Source of the DNA: Basidiobolus meristosporus CBS 931.73
Lineage: Eukaryota; Basidiobolomycota; Basidiobolomycetes; Basidiobolales; Basidiobolaceae
Reading direction: 5' to 3'
DNA length: 64,000 bases
NCBI GenBank assembly: GCA_002104905.1
Contig: MCFE01000496.1
Span: forward strand, 1-64,000
The first letter of the stretch is position 1, and each line of letters starts with the position of its first letter. The notes beneath the pieces are model-generated. The model was not told the DNA's origin. It ran no database searches and saw nothing but the letters and a program-made list of their open reading frames with translations. Below are positions 22,717-34,897 of this stretch, piece after piece. The position numbers and the translations under genes are program-made.

Positions 22717-25700
22717 GTCGGCTGCTATCACAAGGATTCAAAGGAGAAACCAACTTCGTAGGAATAAGACGAAGTATTCAAAATATGTGTGAGCTGCTGG
22801 CACCGAGACGCGCTTTTATACTCAACTCGGTATGAGCATCGCAGTATGAGATTTGATATGGATTTTCATGCAATGCTGCAAGGGATCGCAAATTAGATAA
22901 GCCTCTTGAATTAATATAGGACAGGGAGTTGCAGTTGAAATCCCTCATCATTGAAAAGAGGATGGCCTCAACCGTCTGGAAACCTGGTGAAAGTCAGCTA
23001 TGCACGACCATTCATGTGCCACTCATTGTTTACCAGACGGTTTCTATCCCGCAGTCCACAAGGCTCTCTCAGTGCCATTAGGGTGTCTAGAGTGTCGGCC
23101 ATCTCTTCATGAATGCACCATCGACCAGTCGTCATCACATTATCTCTGAAATGAATGAGCGGGTCCAGTGTTGCAGATGTGTGGAGACACTTCTAACTAC
23201 GGGCTGCGTGTACAGCACAAAGTGTGTATTCGAGGGTCCACCGGCGCCCTGGGATGCTAGGCATTGTCGGGTATGAGAAAACCCGAAGAAACCGCTGAGT
23301 CGTGGTTACTTCGGATATGCTTGAGATCTGGCCCGACCAGTAAGCTAATCAACCTCATCCACTACATCGTAGCACATGGGGAGCTGGCATGTGGGACTGG
23401 CTATCTGGTAGCGATGACATAGCAACTGTATTAACTACGTTCCCTGCGTGGATGAGAGCGATTGATCTTTGCATGTGTACTGCTGCAGAGTAGCGGCTAG
23501 GAAAAAACCAGGGTGCAAGATGCCGTTGGTTATTTGCAGAGCATCTGTACAATTCGTCAATTCGTCCGTCATGAATCAAGTCAGCTCCAACCTTTTCTGA
23601 TCAATGCAGACTCGGGATTCGGGGAATTTCCTCCTCAACCTTTTGAACACCGTTTCTTAAGATTCATACCCTGAGGTACGGATCACTCGCGAGTTTCCAT
23701 TTCTGGCCGAATCTCGTAAATGCCATGATTGGTATCCGCAACAAGGTGTAATTATGCCTCCTTAGAGGTCTCAATGCGATTTTGCGGACTAGTCAGAGAA
23801 GGCTATCTGCCACATAGTTGCTGATTTTGTTTACCACTGTACGTGTGATGTCATTGCAGAGTGGCAGGCCTGGCCAGAGGAAACTCACCATCATGCGCTA
23901 CTTTAATCGTACCGTTCCTGAGAACAGTACAGTAATGAGCAAGTTGATTCGACAACGATCTCAGCAGGCAGGCCACTCGCCGGACGACAGACATTGTGTT
24001 GTGTCGTAAGCTCTGGCACGGTAAAGGCCGTGGGAGAGGGCTTGTGTGGAGCAGAGAGCCCAAGCCAACTGGGAGTCTGGCGGAGAGACACCCGCTGGCA
24101 AACCCCCAGGTATCAAGCACCAGTGAACTAGACCTCTTGGTGCGATTAGTATGCCTCGCTGCATGATATCTGTTACTAAATCATTGCGAGCATGTAGTTT
24201 GCATATCACATCATGCGTAGATGATAACGGTTTTGAGGCTTATGAGGGCCAGCATCTCATGCAGACATTCAGACAACTTGGTTAGAACTCCATGCTGAGA
24301 GGAGACCCTGGTTGGTGCTGGAGGATGACCTGATCATCAATGTGTGAAGGTTCCCTAACTATCATATCAGAGTGGGTGGCTCCTAAAACGTGATGGTGGG
24401 AACTTCCTGAGGATTCGGGGTAGTTTATGAAAGGATCGCCAAAACGTCCCAGCAAAGCACTTGACTCATAGAAATTCATCTTTTGACTGGTGAGATAGAT
24501 ATATGGCGACTGAAACGTTGGAAATGATGTTTTCATATCGGATTAGCTATCTTTCGATCCATCTGTTTGTGGCATGACTAAACATGCTCGCCATAGCCTC
24601 TATCATTGCATTCATGAGCGTACTCTGATCAGGAACTATCAAGTAATGCTCGGCAATTGCTGGATAGAAATCGGGCATTGGTGAGGAAGCCGGTGTTACT
24701 TGTAACACCAAGAGCGGTCCACCGTTTCGATGGGCTCTCTGCTGCAAGGACACCAGTTGCAAGCGTGATTATTTTTATCTCGGTGCTTTACCCAGCACGA
24801 GCGGATATGAATCGACAGTTGGTGGCCAGAAGAAGATTGGCCTTGCTTCGTCTAATCAATCATTCAAGTGGTCTTCTGCTGACGACTACCATCACGGCTA
24901 GCGGCGATGCCCTCTTGTGTTCGTATCTTCACTTCGTTGCTACCGTAGAGCTTCCACTCTAAATATACGGGCCGTCGACTCGCCCCTTCCACGTATGAAC
25001 AATAGTTGGTCGCTTCTCTTGATCAAAGTTCACAACCAGATGTTTTCAGTCAGTGACCATCATTTGTTCATCTCTTGGACGGAGTTGACCATCTGTCACA
25101 AGTTCGGCACTGGCCAACCTGGGCCAGGCACGAAAACCCCTATACCTCTTGACCCAGATACAAGTCACATTCTCAAACTGCCAAACGGTGAGTATTGAGG
25201 TTTGGCTAATTCAAGTCAAATCAATGGAAGCAACCAAAAAACACAAATACGCATGATATTCTGAGTTGGCACCACCTCATAACACAACACACTTCCAAGT
25301 AAACATAATATATCAACAGATATTCTATGACCATGGCAGCAGTAAACAATCGACAGAGCAACCATGGGCACTGCACTGAACACCATTTCTTTCGAATGGC
25401 TACCGACACGCCAAAGGCTACCCTGCTCTTTCAGATGCATGATAGCGTCCAAGAGAGGAAGGTTCAAGCATGGATTTCCCAGAGCTGGGTCCGTGATCGC
25501 TTTACAACTATGACTGAGGCAGCCCAATCACTTGCACGCATAAAGCTGTCCAACAATAATTGGTGATGAGCTAACTCCCAAAGGAAACCCATCCACGGCC
25601 ACCATGATATACGTAGATGAGGCAGCCAGATATGATCACCCGTTTTGGGGAGAATGGCCATTCTAGCTACCCGAAACATGGATGAATCACAACTGCAGGT

Positions 25701-27114
25701 TGACTCGGTGCTTGACTGCAGGCATACTCTCTGTAATGCGCATGCATTCTCATCACGAGTCGGATGCATGAATGCGAGCCGCGCTTGTTTCAGAGAACAG
25801 GCGTTCGGATTCAGTGCATGCAAGATTACACCACAGATGAAGTGATGGAATATCAGGGAGTATCGAGCACGCCCCCTTGATTGGTGCAGAGCAATCCATG
25901 ATATTTGTTAAACCCAACCACAGCACAGTTGCAGGTTATTTGTTTAACAACCACTGTTTGTTGGACCAGATGCATTCCACCCACTTGACACCCCTCAGGC
26001 CGTAGCATCCAGCACTGGCTGGTCACATGAGCCAGCGGATGATGTAAACGAGGATTCATTCACCAGGAAGGCCAGATCTACCACGATCCATGCGGGATAG
26101 GCGTGATTTCAGGGCTTCCATCGAGCGGGGCTGCATGCTCCCGACCACTTGCACCGCAAGGGATTCTGGCGACCCTCAGTGGCATCCTACATGGATTCTG
26201 CTGGAGAGCCAAATCATTCGGCGGATTATTTCAGCCTTCAATTGGAGGAAAACATTTTCATGTATTACATTGGTGATTACGTTTCTAAGAAATCCTTCCC
26301 AGATTGAGATGGTTTGTAGATGCCTTAGGCACTGTGGGTGATCGATATTTGCTGAGATTTGGGGCTTTGTTCAATGGAAAAAAAAGAAACGAAGCTTATT
26401 TTGATATGTCACGCAAGAGATATTATTGTACATTAGCATTTCCTTAATCCTCATACCATCGCTATCTACGCCCGCCCCACCAATCAGAACGCCGCTCCGT
26501 GGATGATGGTGAACCGAATGCAAAATGTCGATTCTCTGGCAAGGAATCCTCGCCAATTCCTACTGTGCCCTTTCTAACAAATATCTTTATATTACCCCGT
26601 TGACCGATTATTTTGCTCCTTCCTTTTTCTTTGATTTCCACACTTCAGGACTATTTTATTTATCTTAGTTTAGTACCTTTCCCACTCCTTTTTGTCGTCA
26701 CCCTTTATTTTCATGAGCACAAGCGTTGACCTAGCAATACTCTAATACTTTCGAGATCCTTTTGTATGGGCATATCCTCTTGTCACGCAACTCTTCAACC
26801 TACTTTGAAAGCTCTTCCTCGTCCAACGCCATTCGTTTGAACCCCGTTTCCCATAATACTCTGCTCCGACACCGATTGCAAGCAAGTCTTTAGTACTGCT
26901 CCAGTTATTACCTGCCCCGCATTACTCTTAATATAATTTTCCCCGACTGTCTTTCGCTCCGACCACCTGCTATTCTCGTTTCTCGTCATTCTCTGTTGAA
27001 TCCAGCTATCTACTAAACAAGCTGTTCGTCCCTTTTCTGCTCGGTGGCTACTTTAAGCTCAAGTGAAGCTTTATCGACATAGCTAAACCAGTTTCCCTCT
27101 CAAAAACATTCCAC
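22717..27114. other. 4.4-kb gene-free interval inside the gene block
   Basis: Lies between the divergent starts of the AEC and RasGAP genes. Open frames are all short (under 120 codons), occur on both strands, overlap each other and show no motif. Base composition and CpG content are like the neighbouring genes, not like the repeat island. The last ~500 bp (26580-27114) are pyrimidine-rich with CTTTCC words, as expected for a promoter and 5' UTR. A decayed gene or a long non-coding transcript is possible but nothing in the sequence proves either. Confidence 0.5.
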
Positions 27115-29072
27115 ATGGCTGGTCCACCAAGCGAAGTTGATTCACAATGTTCTAGAAGTCGAGCAAGAGAACCAGTGTCTGTAAGTAAGACCGCCAGGTT
27201 ATCGCCGGAGTATACGTTACTGAAATTACCTATTCTAGCGACTGAAGGCGTCTTTCCAACGTCAAAGCCATCGACTAAGCGTGTTTGTCCACAAACCGCT
27301 AACACGAGAGAGTTCAATCAAAGTATGCCAACCAAATTCAGGTTTTTGTGGGGAGCACGAACTGATGAGCTTTGTTCTGTCTAGTCTGCAAATTCCACGG
27401 CCTCCTACAGTTACTATGCCAAGCAAATCGGCGACATACTGATGGCGGATGATTTCAATTTACTGGTAGCAATTTGCCAAACAACCATAGGAGGGGACTC
27501 GGCGGCAAATTTCGCCAAATCTATCGTTGTTTGGTTAAAGCAAGAGAACTCGAGCTGGCTTGAGCACTTTCTCAAACGGATACTGAAACAAAAGATGGCC
27601 GAAAATTGTAAGCAACATGTGTAGTGCAGCTGTCAGGCATTTTTCTAATTTCTGTGCAAATGGTTTGGGTAGACGCGAAAGGGCTGGACGCCAGCGACAC
27701 GCTGCGCGAGAACTGTATGACCACAAAGCTGATGAACTCTTTTTTGTGGCATGAGGGGCAAGGCTACTTAATGGACTCGCTCCACCATACGATGCTCTCG
27801 ATCCATCCCTTCGCATCAAATTGCGAGATCGATGGGTTTCGCATGGGAAGGGAGTCCACCTCGGAAGAAATTGAAGAGCACAAAGATTATCTCGAGAAAG
27901 CCTGTGTCATGCTCCTGGCATCCATGCTGGGAAACCAGCACAAGATGCCCGCTTCGTTTCGACGTCTATGCTACTTCATGAAGACCGAGATCGAAAAGAC
28001 CTGGGGGCCAATGGCAGCCAAGCCACGCTTAGAGGCTGAGGAGGCGAAATCCAATCGTGCCTCTCTTACGATGAGCAACTACCTGAAAAGATTATCCAAC
28101 GAAATCGTGACTTCCATCTCCAAGACTGGCAACTACATTATCTCTCCATCGAAAATAGAAGAGTTGGATCAGAAACGCCCTAAATCGGAAATCTCCTACT
28201 CCGCCAACAAGGAATACAAGATCTCCAGAAATTCCGGTTCCTGGAAGCAAGATACAATGATGTCGCTCTCTGAGAAGGCCGTCGGTAGTCTCTTGTTTTT
28301 GAGGTTTTTCATTCCAGGTAATCGACAGACGTCAACACTGCAAGGAGCCCAGCAAATACTAATGCTCGTGCCTCCCATCCAGCAATCATCTCACCGGATC
28401 GCTACGGCCTTGTCAACCGGTGTGTTACGATGGAAGAGCGTCGTGGCTTTCTACTATGCGCCAAGGTGCTCACTGGAATGTGCAACAACGTAGATTTCGG
28501 CAAGAAGGAGGCATACATTCGCATCATGAACCCGTTCATCCACGAGTACCGGGGGATGGTCAGGTCGTTTGTCAAGTTTGCATCCGCCAGCTCGTTGGTA
28601 AGCCCAAATGTTCTTTCCTTCTGCGCCAATCAACTTCTAAACTTCTATTTTCAGGGGGGCAACCGAAGGCCACCCGTGGATGGGGAAAGCCCATGTTCAC
28701 CCCACCAAGTTTTTTCTAGCAATGGTGCCAGTGAGGATATGATCGAATTTCTACATGCGAATATCTCCAAGATCGAAAGAGACCTGCAGTCTGCAGTCCA
28801 GCTCTTTTCCACAAACGAGGCAAATGTACGCACTTCTACTATCCCGCTCACTACAAACATGGTTCTAATCCGATGTTTCTCCCCAAAAGCACGTGTTGAC
28901 TTCTTTCACTTCCCTGAAAACCTTGGTGGTAGAATGTATGCACGAGCAGCAGCAGCAGCAGACATCAAGACAATCCAGCCCACAGTCCGGCCCAATGTAC
29001 CGATTGATTCGCAAATTTGGATTCTTCCAGACAAGGTCAAAGGCCGAGGAAGAGACGAGCAAAGGTAGATAG
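27115..29072 (+). CDS. Ras GTPase-activating protein
   Basis: Seven exons: 27115-27180, 27239-27322, 27385-27607, 27673-28317, 28383-28597, 28655-28825, 28890-29072; total 528 aa in frame. The RasGAP domain fills the middle: ANFAKSIVVWLKQ, then TLRENCMTTKLMNSFL (the R of LREN is the expected arginine finger), GQGYLMDSLHHTM, and the second RasGAP signature SLLFLRFFIPAIISP, which is completed only after intron 4 is removed. A 90-residue charged insertion (EAEEAKSNRAS to SGSWKQD) sits between the two signatures. The C-terminal tail has a (Q)5 run and no lipid-binding domain visible. It should accelerate GTP hydrolysis by Ras-type GTPases in the cytosol. The ATG at 27115 was chosen because exon 1 splices cleanly with GTAAGT. 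RasGAP identity is firm, subfamily is not. Confidence 0.88.
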
Positions 29073-29853
29073 AAGGTGAACCTGGCCTCACCGCGACCCG
29101 CGCTGACCGCTCCCTCACAATCTAGATGGCCGTAAAAACCCATGTGTAGCAACAAAAATCCCCCGACATCCCTCTCCACCCATCACTGACCAACGGTATG
29201 CCAGCTGGGCTTAGCTCGTCGCTAGCAATATCGCACCTTTATTTGCGGAATGGCCCAGTTTCTTTTGCTTCTGAATAGACAGAGGTATTTGGTTTGGGCA
29301 AGAGCTCTGACAACCCAACGCACCGATATACCAGGCGCATTGTGGAATGCCAGCAATTCCATTGGACTGGCCACCGTATCACATGCACCGAACCACGCTT
29401 CCAATTGTTCACCCGCTTCCGTCACTTCACTTCTCTTAATTTCTATTGTTTACCAGCGTTCTTGATTTTTATTTCCTTCCCACCATCCGTCAGATAAGCA
29501 CCAGATGCCCTACCTTTGTACTCGCAACCATCCACTGTTTCACAAACCCCCAGCATAATTACCATACCTTCGATGGCACCAACCATCCAGACTGATTAGT
29601 TCGAAAGAAGGCTTGATCGGAAAGAGGGATATTCAAGTCCACCCGAATTAAACGTCTCTTTAATCAGCACACCCCGTTGCTTTTTGCAGGTGATTTTTAT
29701 GCCTTTCTACGGGGGCGCCACCCAGGATCCAAAAATAAGCCTATCCACATGTACTGCTGTTTTATTGTGCATGCCTGAGACGAGGGGAGGGGCGGGTGGC
29801 ATGTGGTAGCGATGAGAGATTTTAGGCGGTGGCAGCGATAGGCACTTGTCTGG
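29073..29853. other. Convergent 3' flanks of RasGAP and the PAM2-like gene
   Basis: About 780 bp with no coding frame worth calling. Short frames near 29222-29497 on both strands have no motif. Confidence 0.5.
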
Positions 29854-31013
29854 TCATTCCAGGAAAGTGCGCTCCGACTCCTCCAGCCTTTTGGCCTCCT
29901 CCTTCTTCTTGGCCAGTCGTTGTGCTAAGGGAGGCTCTCAGTTAACCGGGGGACATGGACAACATCAACCACCAAAGACGTACCTCTAGCCTCGGCCAGC
30001 TTTTTCTTCTCCTGCTCCAACGCCTCCTTGGATTTTGTTACTTTGATGCCCAGGATGTTCCCTACCAGTCTACGCGCCACCATGTCACTGGTAACCGGGC
30101 GTCCGGGGGCGGGGACCCTCACCGGAGTCGACGGGGCTGTGGAGAAGATCGCGTTACTCGAGACATGAACCAAATGCAACTAAGCTACGACTACGACGGT
30201 TCCCAATTCTACGTTACCTTTGTCAAACTTTTCGCCCGGGTGGGCATCTTCGGTGGACAACTGGCCCAGGGATTTGGTGAGCTCGTCGATTCCCGGCTCC
30301 GGAACTTGCCTACGTCTACCTAACTTTGGCTCTGAAAACGTGAGTTCGTACCGTGTGGAGGTTCGTTTGCGGCCAAGGACTGGCATCGAATAGCACACCG
30401 CCGCTTTTGTTCCTCAACCTACCTGGATGTAGAAGCGCTGTCGAGCTGCTGGGGGTTGGATCGGTTGCTGCGGCTCCGGGGGTGGGCTTTCTTTCTGGGA
30501 AGGGCTTGTTGGGGGAGCTGGGACGACCGCGAGGGCTCCGATCCTGGCGGTGGGAGGTATGTGAGGACGATCCCTTGTGAGCGTTTCGCGAATTTTTCTG
30601 GGGGGTTTTTTTAGCGGTTGTTTCCGGATACACCCTCAGGGAGGTGGCGTCGAAATCTCGGCCTCGTCGCGGGGGAGGGCACTCTCCGGTAGCTGGTGTA
30701 GGGCTCTTTGGCTTGTTCGTATCCAGCTTGGGTTCGTTGGACTGGGGGGAGGGTTTGGCTTGTCCATCTTGGCCCATACGCTTGAAGCGTGGGACGTACA
30801 CCTGGGCTTCAGGGTGGAGACTACAAAATTGTGGTTGGAAAACGTCAGTTTGTTGCGAACCGAACTTGCCCTTGGCAAACCGCCACGATCGCCTCGGAGT
30901 CGAGAGCTCTGGGGTTTGGTCCGGGGTGGGGGATAGGGGCGTTACTTTTTTCTCGTTTCCGACGGGGGGTTTTTCGCCTCCCGGTCGCCAGAACCGCTCT
31001 CTGGAGAGGACAT
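29854..31013 (-). CDS. Uncharacterised protein with PAM2-like motif
   Basis: Five exons: 31013-30946, 30820-30423, 30331-30218, 30136-29984, 29924-29854; total 267 aa in frame with GT-AG introns. Removing intron 1 creates NLHPEAQVYVPRF (residues 23-35), which fits the PAM2 pattern (L, P, A, an aromatic, P) that binds the MLLE domain of poly(A)-binding protein; the usual Phe is Tyr here. The middle is disordered, rich in Pro/Ser/Lys/Arg (SPRGRPSSPNKPFPERKP). The C-terminal 70 residues are a conserved-looking SDMVARRLVGNILGIKV followed by a charged coiled coil (KEALEQEKKKLAEARAQRLA, KKKEEAKRLEESE). I know no family with this layout. Possibly an mRNP-associated factor (inference). A 10-bp tandem repeat (about 31030-31062) lies just upstream of the ATG. 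Confidence 0.7.
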
Positions 31014-31427
31014 GGTGAAGTGGGTCGAGCTAGGGGAACTAGGGGAACTAGGGGAACCAGGGGAGGGAAGATGGAAATGAGAAAAAGGGGATCGGGATAT
31101 ATCAAGATACGGTTGGAATCTGGGAATTCCAGGTTCTGGTTCTGGTTCAGCGTCAGCGTCAGCGTCAGCTTCAGCAATAGTCGATTTATTCAATATGGTA
31201 GATGTATACAGAAAAAGATCCAACCAAATTTCAGTGCATTCTCTGGTCTGGTGAGCATGTCCCCAAGCATGATTCGCTGGATCCATCAACGATATTGTGG
31301 TGGCCATGAATCAGTGCACCGGTGATCGAAATTCTAACAAGCCTCACCAGGGCGTCGGCTGAAAAAGCCCCTCCCCCTCCAAGCACCCACCGTGTTTGAT
31401 GACTCTTACTGAGCTGATCTGGTATGC
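31014..31427. repeat. Short tandem repeats upstream of the PAM2-like gene
   Basis: Contains three to four copies of a 10-bp unit (CTAGGGGAA with spacer) at about 31030-31062, 20-50 bp upstream of the ATG on the minus strand, and a hexanucleotide run (CAGCGT repeated) at about 31148-31170. No coding frame. This is the intergenic space between two minus-strand genes. Confidence 0.6.
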
Positions 31428-32136
31428 TCACGAGCGCTGACTCTCAAGGTATGGATTGACTGGAGCGTAGCCGCAGGCTTCACAGAGCTTCTCGACTGCC
31501 GCATGATCCTCCTTGCACTCCCCCTGTTGCCCCAAATACTTACAAGGAAGATCCGTATCTAAAGGCGTGGACATGCAAATGCACAGTTAGTTGAGATCGG
31601 TAGTAACCCCGTGGGATGGTGATGTGCTTACGTGCAGCGTCGCAGTATCTAGCAAGGAAACGACATCAATCAGCCAAGATCAGTGGTTCCAATGAGTTGG
31701 TAGGTACTTACGGTGGTGCTTTGGTGTATTTACAATTGCATATGCTATAGCGTGCCTGAGACCTCCCGTCAGCCAGCGTTCCCGGGACCACCCACTTCAG
31801 AGGCTTGAACTTGGTTCCTTTGTGGCTGGCTAGTGTTTTCGGTGCAACCAGTCAGCCCCGCATTAATCAAGTGAATGTTTACCGAAACTCCACCCACCAT
31901 CACACCAGGGTTGCTTCTTGCTTAAGCCGCAAGTGCACCACAGCTTGGTTTGGCCAGGCACAAGACCGCAAACGTTGATGGGACCGTACTTCGAGACATG
32001 CGTCAGTAGGCGAGAAGAAAACCTGGGCAAGTAAGTGTGGATGCGGCCAACGTACCATGGGGACACAGGGCTTTAACGCAAGATCCTCGATCTCGACAAC
32101 CCCATCAGCGCCGGTTTCTTGACATGGAGGAGTCAT
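31428..32136 (-). CDS. Tandem CDGSH-type iron-sulfur protein (CISD3/MiNT-like)
   Basis: Five exons: 32136-32056, 31988-31898, 31829-31712, 31648-31632, 31558-31428; total 145 aa in frame. Two complete iron-sulfur binding fingers: C45-T-C47...P54-W-C56-D-A-S-H60 and C88-N-C90...P96-P-Y-C99-D-A-A-H103, each the 3Cys-1His set that binds [2Fe-2S]. Both have Ala where CDGSH has Gly. Two fingers in one small soluble protein with no membrane anchor match CISD3/MiNT, a mitochondrial matrix protein; a presequence is not obvious here (start MTPPCQETGADG), so the location is open. A Cys-containing tail (CKYLGQQGECKEDHAAVEK) follows. Finger 1 is completed by exon 3 and finger 2 by a 17-nt exon 4. Divergent from S2, about 1 kb apart. 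Confidence 0.88.
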
Positions 32137-33184
32137 GATGTTTGAAGGCTAGGCAAGGTGGATCGCTAAGAACAGGTGAGTAGGTGACAGCGCTGAAGGG
32201 TGATGGTAATTTTGCGGGGATGGACATCCGCTTTTATAGTGTGTTGACTGCATGTGAATGGTTACCCCAGTGGCATCACTCATACTGACTGGCATGGCAC
32301 CCACCCTCATAACCGCCAACCTCCACTGCTTCGTTCGTGGGAAATTGAGCCCCCTCTAGGAAACTGGCACCATCACCGCTATCTCACGATTTGGGGTGGG
32401 TTGAATAGTACCCTGGATGGTGGAGATTTTCCCAGACAAACATGCCCGTTGATTGGATGGTGCCAACCACTAGCATCCCTATTGGAGGAGAATTCTTGGT
32501 GTCACCATAGGCGAGGCATTCGTTTGATGAAATATAAGATTAATCAAGTTTGTACAGTACAGCGTTATCCGACATCTTTCTCATACCAAGAAACGTGTCC
32601 ATTCGATACACTCTCCTCGGCAAGTTCGTTCGCCCAGACGGCCAGCCCTGCGTCCCAGAAGAATGCTCGTACGGAATTGATCGCGTGTCCCGCTCCCGCA
32701 AGAGACCACTGCGATGTCAGAGTGGTGTTGTTCAGCGAGAGAAGTGATTCCCCCAAGGACATGGTCAAGTCCAGCTCATACTGTGCATACATCCCTGCCA
32801 ACCCCACTGTCCTTAACCAACCTGGCATAAATTAAACGTTGATTAAGTATTCCCGAAGAATTTGCTCTTTCCGGCCCATCCGGCCCGGTGATTGGTGAAA
32901 AATTCTGATCGATGATTTTGCCTGGATGTGGTCCGATTACTCAAAAGATATGGGCATTGGCAATTCGCTTCTCTTTCCTTTATTTTCCGGCCTTTAGTTG
33001 TACCTCTTTCCCCTTAACAACATATTATGTAAGTGATCAGTTTCCGTTCATCAATCCGCCCACCCATTCATCCATTCATTTCCCGGGTGTTCCTATCCTG
33101 GTCGATGGGCAGCGTTCACCTCGTCCGACTGTCCCCCTCCCCCCCCATCAACATGACTAACCAATTCGCATCTTCACTAGTAAA
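32137..33184. promoter_or_regulatory. Divergent promoter region between CDGSH and S2 genes, with probable 5'-UTR intron
   Basis: About 1 kb without a convincing coding frame. A GTAAGT donor at 33029 and the acceptor CTTCACTAG ending at 33180, four bases before the S2 ATG, suggest a 5'-UTR intron of about 150 bp, common in highly expressed ribosomal protein genes. The segment before it is CT-rich. Confidence 0.5.
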
Positions 33185-34094
33185 ATGGCTGATTCTGCAC
33201 CAACTGAAAACCGTGGTGGTAATGCCCCTCTGAATGCATCTCTCCATGCTGTTCGCCTTCTAATCATACTTCATCTATCCAGGACGTGGTGGCTTCGGAC
33301 GTGGTCGTGGCGGCAGAGGTCGTGGTGGACGCGGCCGCAGAGGTGGCCGTAACGAAGAAGAGAAGCAATGGTATTGTTCGCATCCATGATCCATCAATCC
33401 AAATCCATCCTAACCACCTCTTCCTAGGGTTCCTGTTACCAAGCTTGGTCGTCTTGTGAAGGATGGCAAGATCAAGTCCATGGAGCAAATCTACCTCTTC
33501 TCCCTCCCCGTCAAGGAGTACCAGATCATTGACTACTTCCTCCCCACCCTTAAGGATGAGGTCATCAAGATCATGCCCGTCCAAAAACAAACCACTGCTG
33601 GTCAAAGAACCCGCTTCAAGGCCTTTGTTCTCATTGGTGACTCCGATGGACACGTTGGACTTGGTGTCAAGTGTGCCAAGGAAGTTGCCACTGCCATTCG
33701 TGGTGCTATCGTTCTTGCCAAGCTTAGCATCATCCCCGTTCGTAGAGGTTACTGGGGATCTTCCCTCGGTATGCCACACACCGTCCCCTCCAAGGTCACC
33801 GGTAAGTGTGGTTCCACCGTGACCCGTTTGGTTCCTGCCCCTCGCGGAACTGGTATCGTTGCTGCCCCTACTCCCAAGAAGCTCTTGCAACTTGCTGGTA
33901 TCACCGATTGTTACACCACCGCCCGTGGTTCCACCCGTACCTTGGGTAACTTCGTGAAGGCTACCTTCGCTGCCATCAGCCGTACCTACACCTACTTGAC
34001 TCCCGATTTGTGGGCCGAGACCGAGTTCGCCGCCGCCCCTTACCAGGAGTTCTCTGACTACTTGGCCAAGACCCAAGACAAATCCAAGTACTAA
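33185..34094 (+). CDS. RPS2: 40S ribosomal protein S2 (uS5)
   Basis: Three exons, 33185-33218, 33283-33370 and 33428-34094, give 262 aa. The N-terminal tail is RGG-rich ([17 protein letters not shown]), a target for arginine methylation in this family. The uS5 core follows: [32 protein letters not shown]-like (here [19 protein letters not shown]), [70 protein letters not shown]. It ends [12 protein letters not shown]. Structural protein of the small subunit, near the mRNA entry and decoding centre. Codons are strongly biased to C-ending forms, matching high expression. The whole exon 3 also gives a 270-codon antisense open frame, an effect of that bias. Confidence 0.97.
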
Positions 34095-34897
34095 GCGGCC
34101 CTAGCTAGTGCTCGTCCCTCATTTATTCATTACCCAATGCTCATGATATCTGATTTTTGAGTGAAGTTGAATATGTGTATCTGGTGTGCAGTTTTTTAAT
34201 CCTCGGGGTTACTTTCCGAAAACAGAAAAAAAAATAAATGTGTTTCTACACCATACACTACACTCCCAGGCAAGCCACACCCACCTCACCACAGCGCACC
34301 TTCCCTTATCTGATCCTGTTGATGGTTCTCATCTCGCATACTCTGCAAATGAGGCTACAGAAGAGGTGACGATTGTTGCTGCCGATGCGGTGCTGGTTAC
34401 ACCTTGACACATCTCTCTGAATCTTATCTGATTGCATGCGGTCGTGCCAAACGTGAGACGCTGAGTAACTTCATGATTGGAGTGAAGCGACTTGACCTGC
34501 ACAGCCCTCAACCAACAAACCCTAATTGCTCAACGACCAAGGGATTCCCTTATCTGATGGAGCTGATCATCCATTTGGCGGCCTCGATGGCCAATCGGAA
34601 CGACCTTTCCACACTTGGGAATCGCATTCTCTTTCCCATTTAGAGACATGTCAAACAGGAACGCGAACGTGGTGTCAACGTAGCTAGGTTAGGGTCGACG
34701 CTCTGGATCGATTTTGGGCAATATCTGGATATTTCCACTGCACCAGCCTACCAAATCCGACTGGGCAAAATGAATTGCAGAATCTTGTGCCATTTGGAGA
34801 TCAGAGGAAAACTGGTTTTCCGGACGACTGGTGCTGGAGGGGCGACGGGTCTGGTGTATATTAAGTCGGGAAAGGCGATTCCCCTCTCAACCACACC
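34095..34897. other. Intergenic region between S2 and FSH1-like gene
   Basis: About 800 bp; S2 3' UTR and the FSH1-like promoter. Short frames only, no motif. Confidence 0.5.

Noticed and set aside
33264-34076. 270-codon minus-strand open frame
   Set aside because: Antisense of the S2 gene; strong codon bias removes stops in that frame. Its Gly/Thr/Ser-rich translation has no domain.
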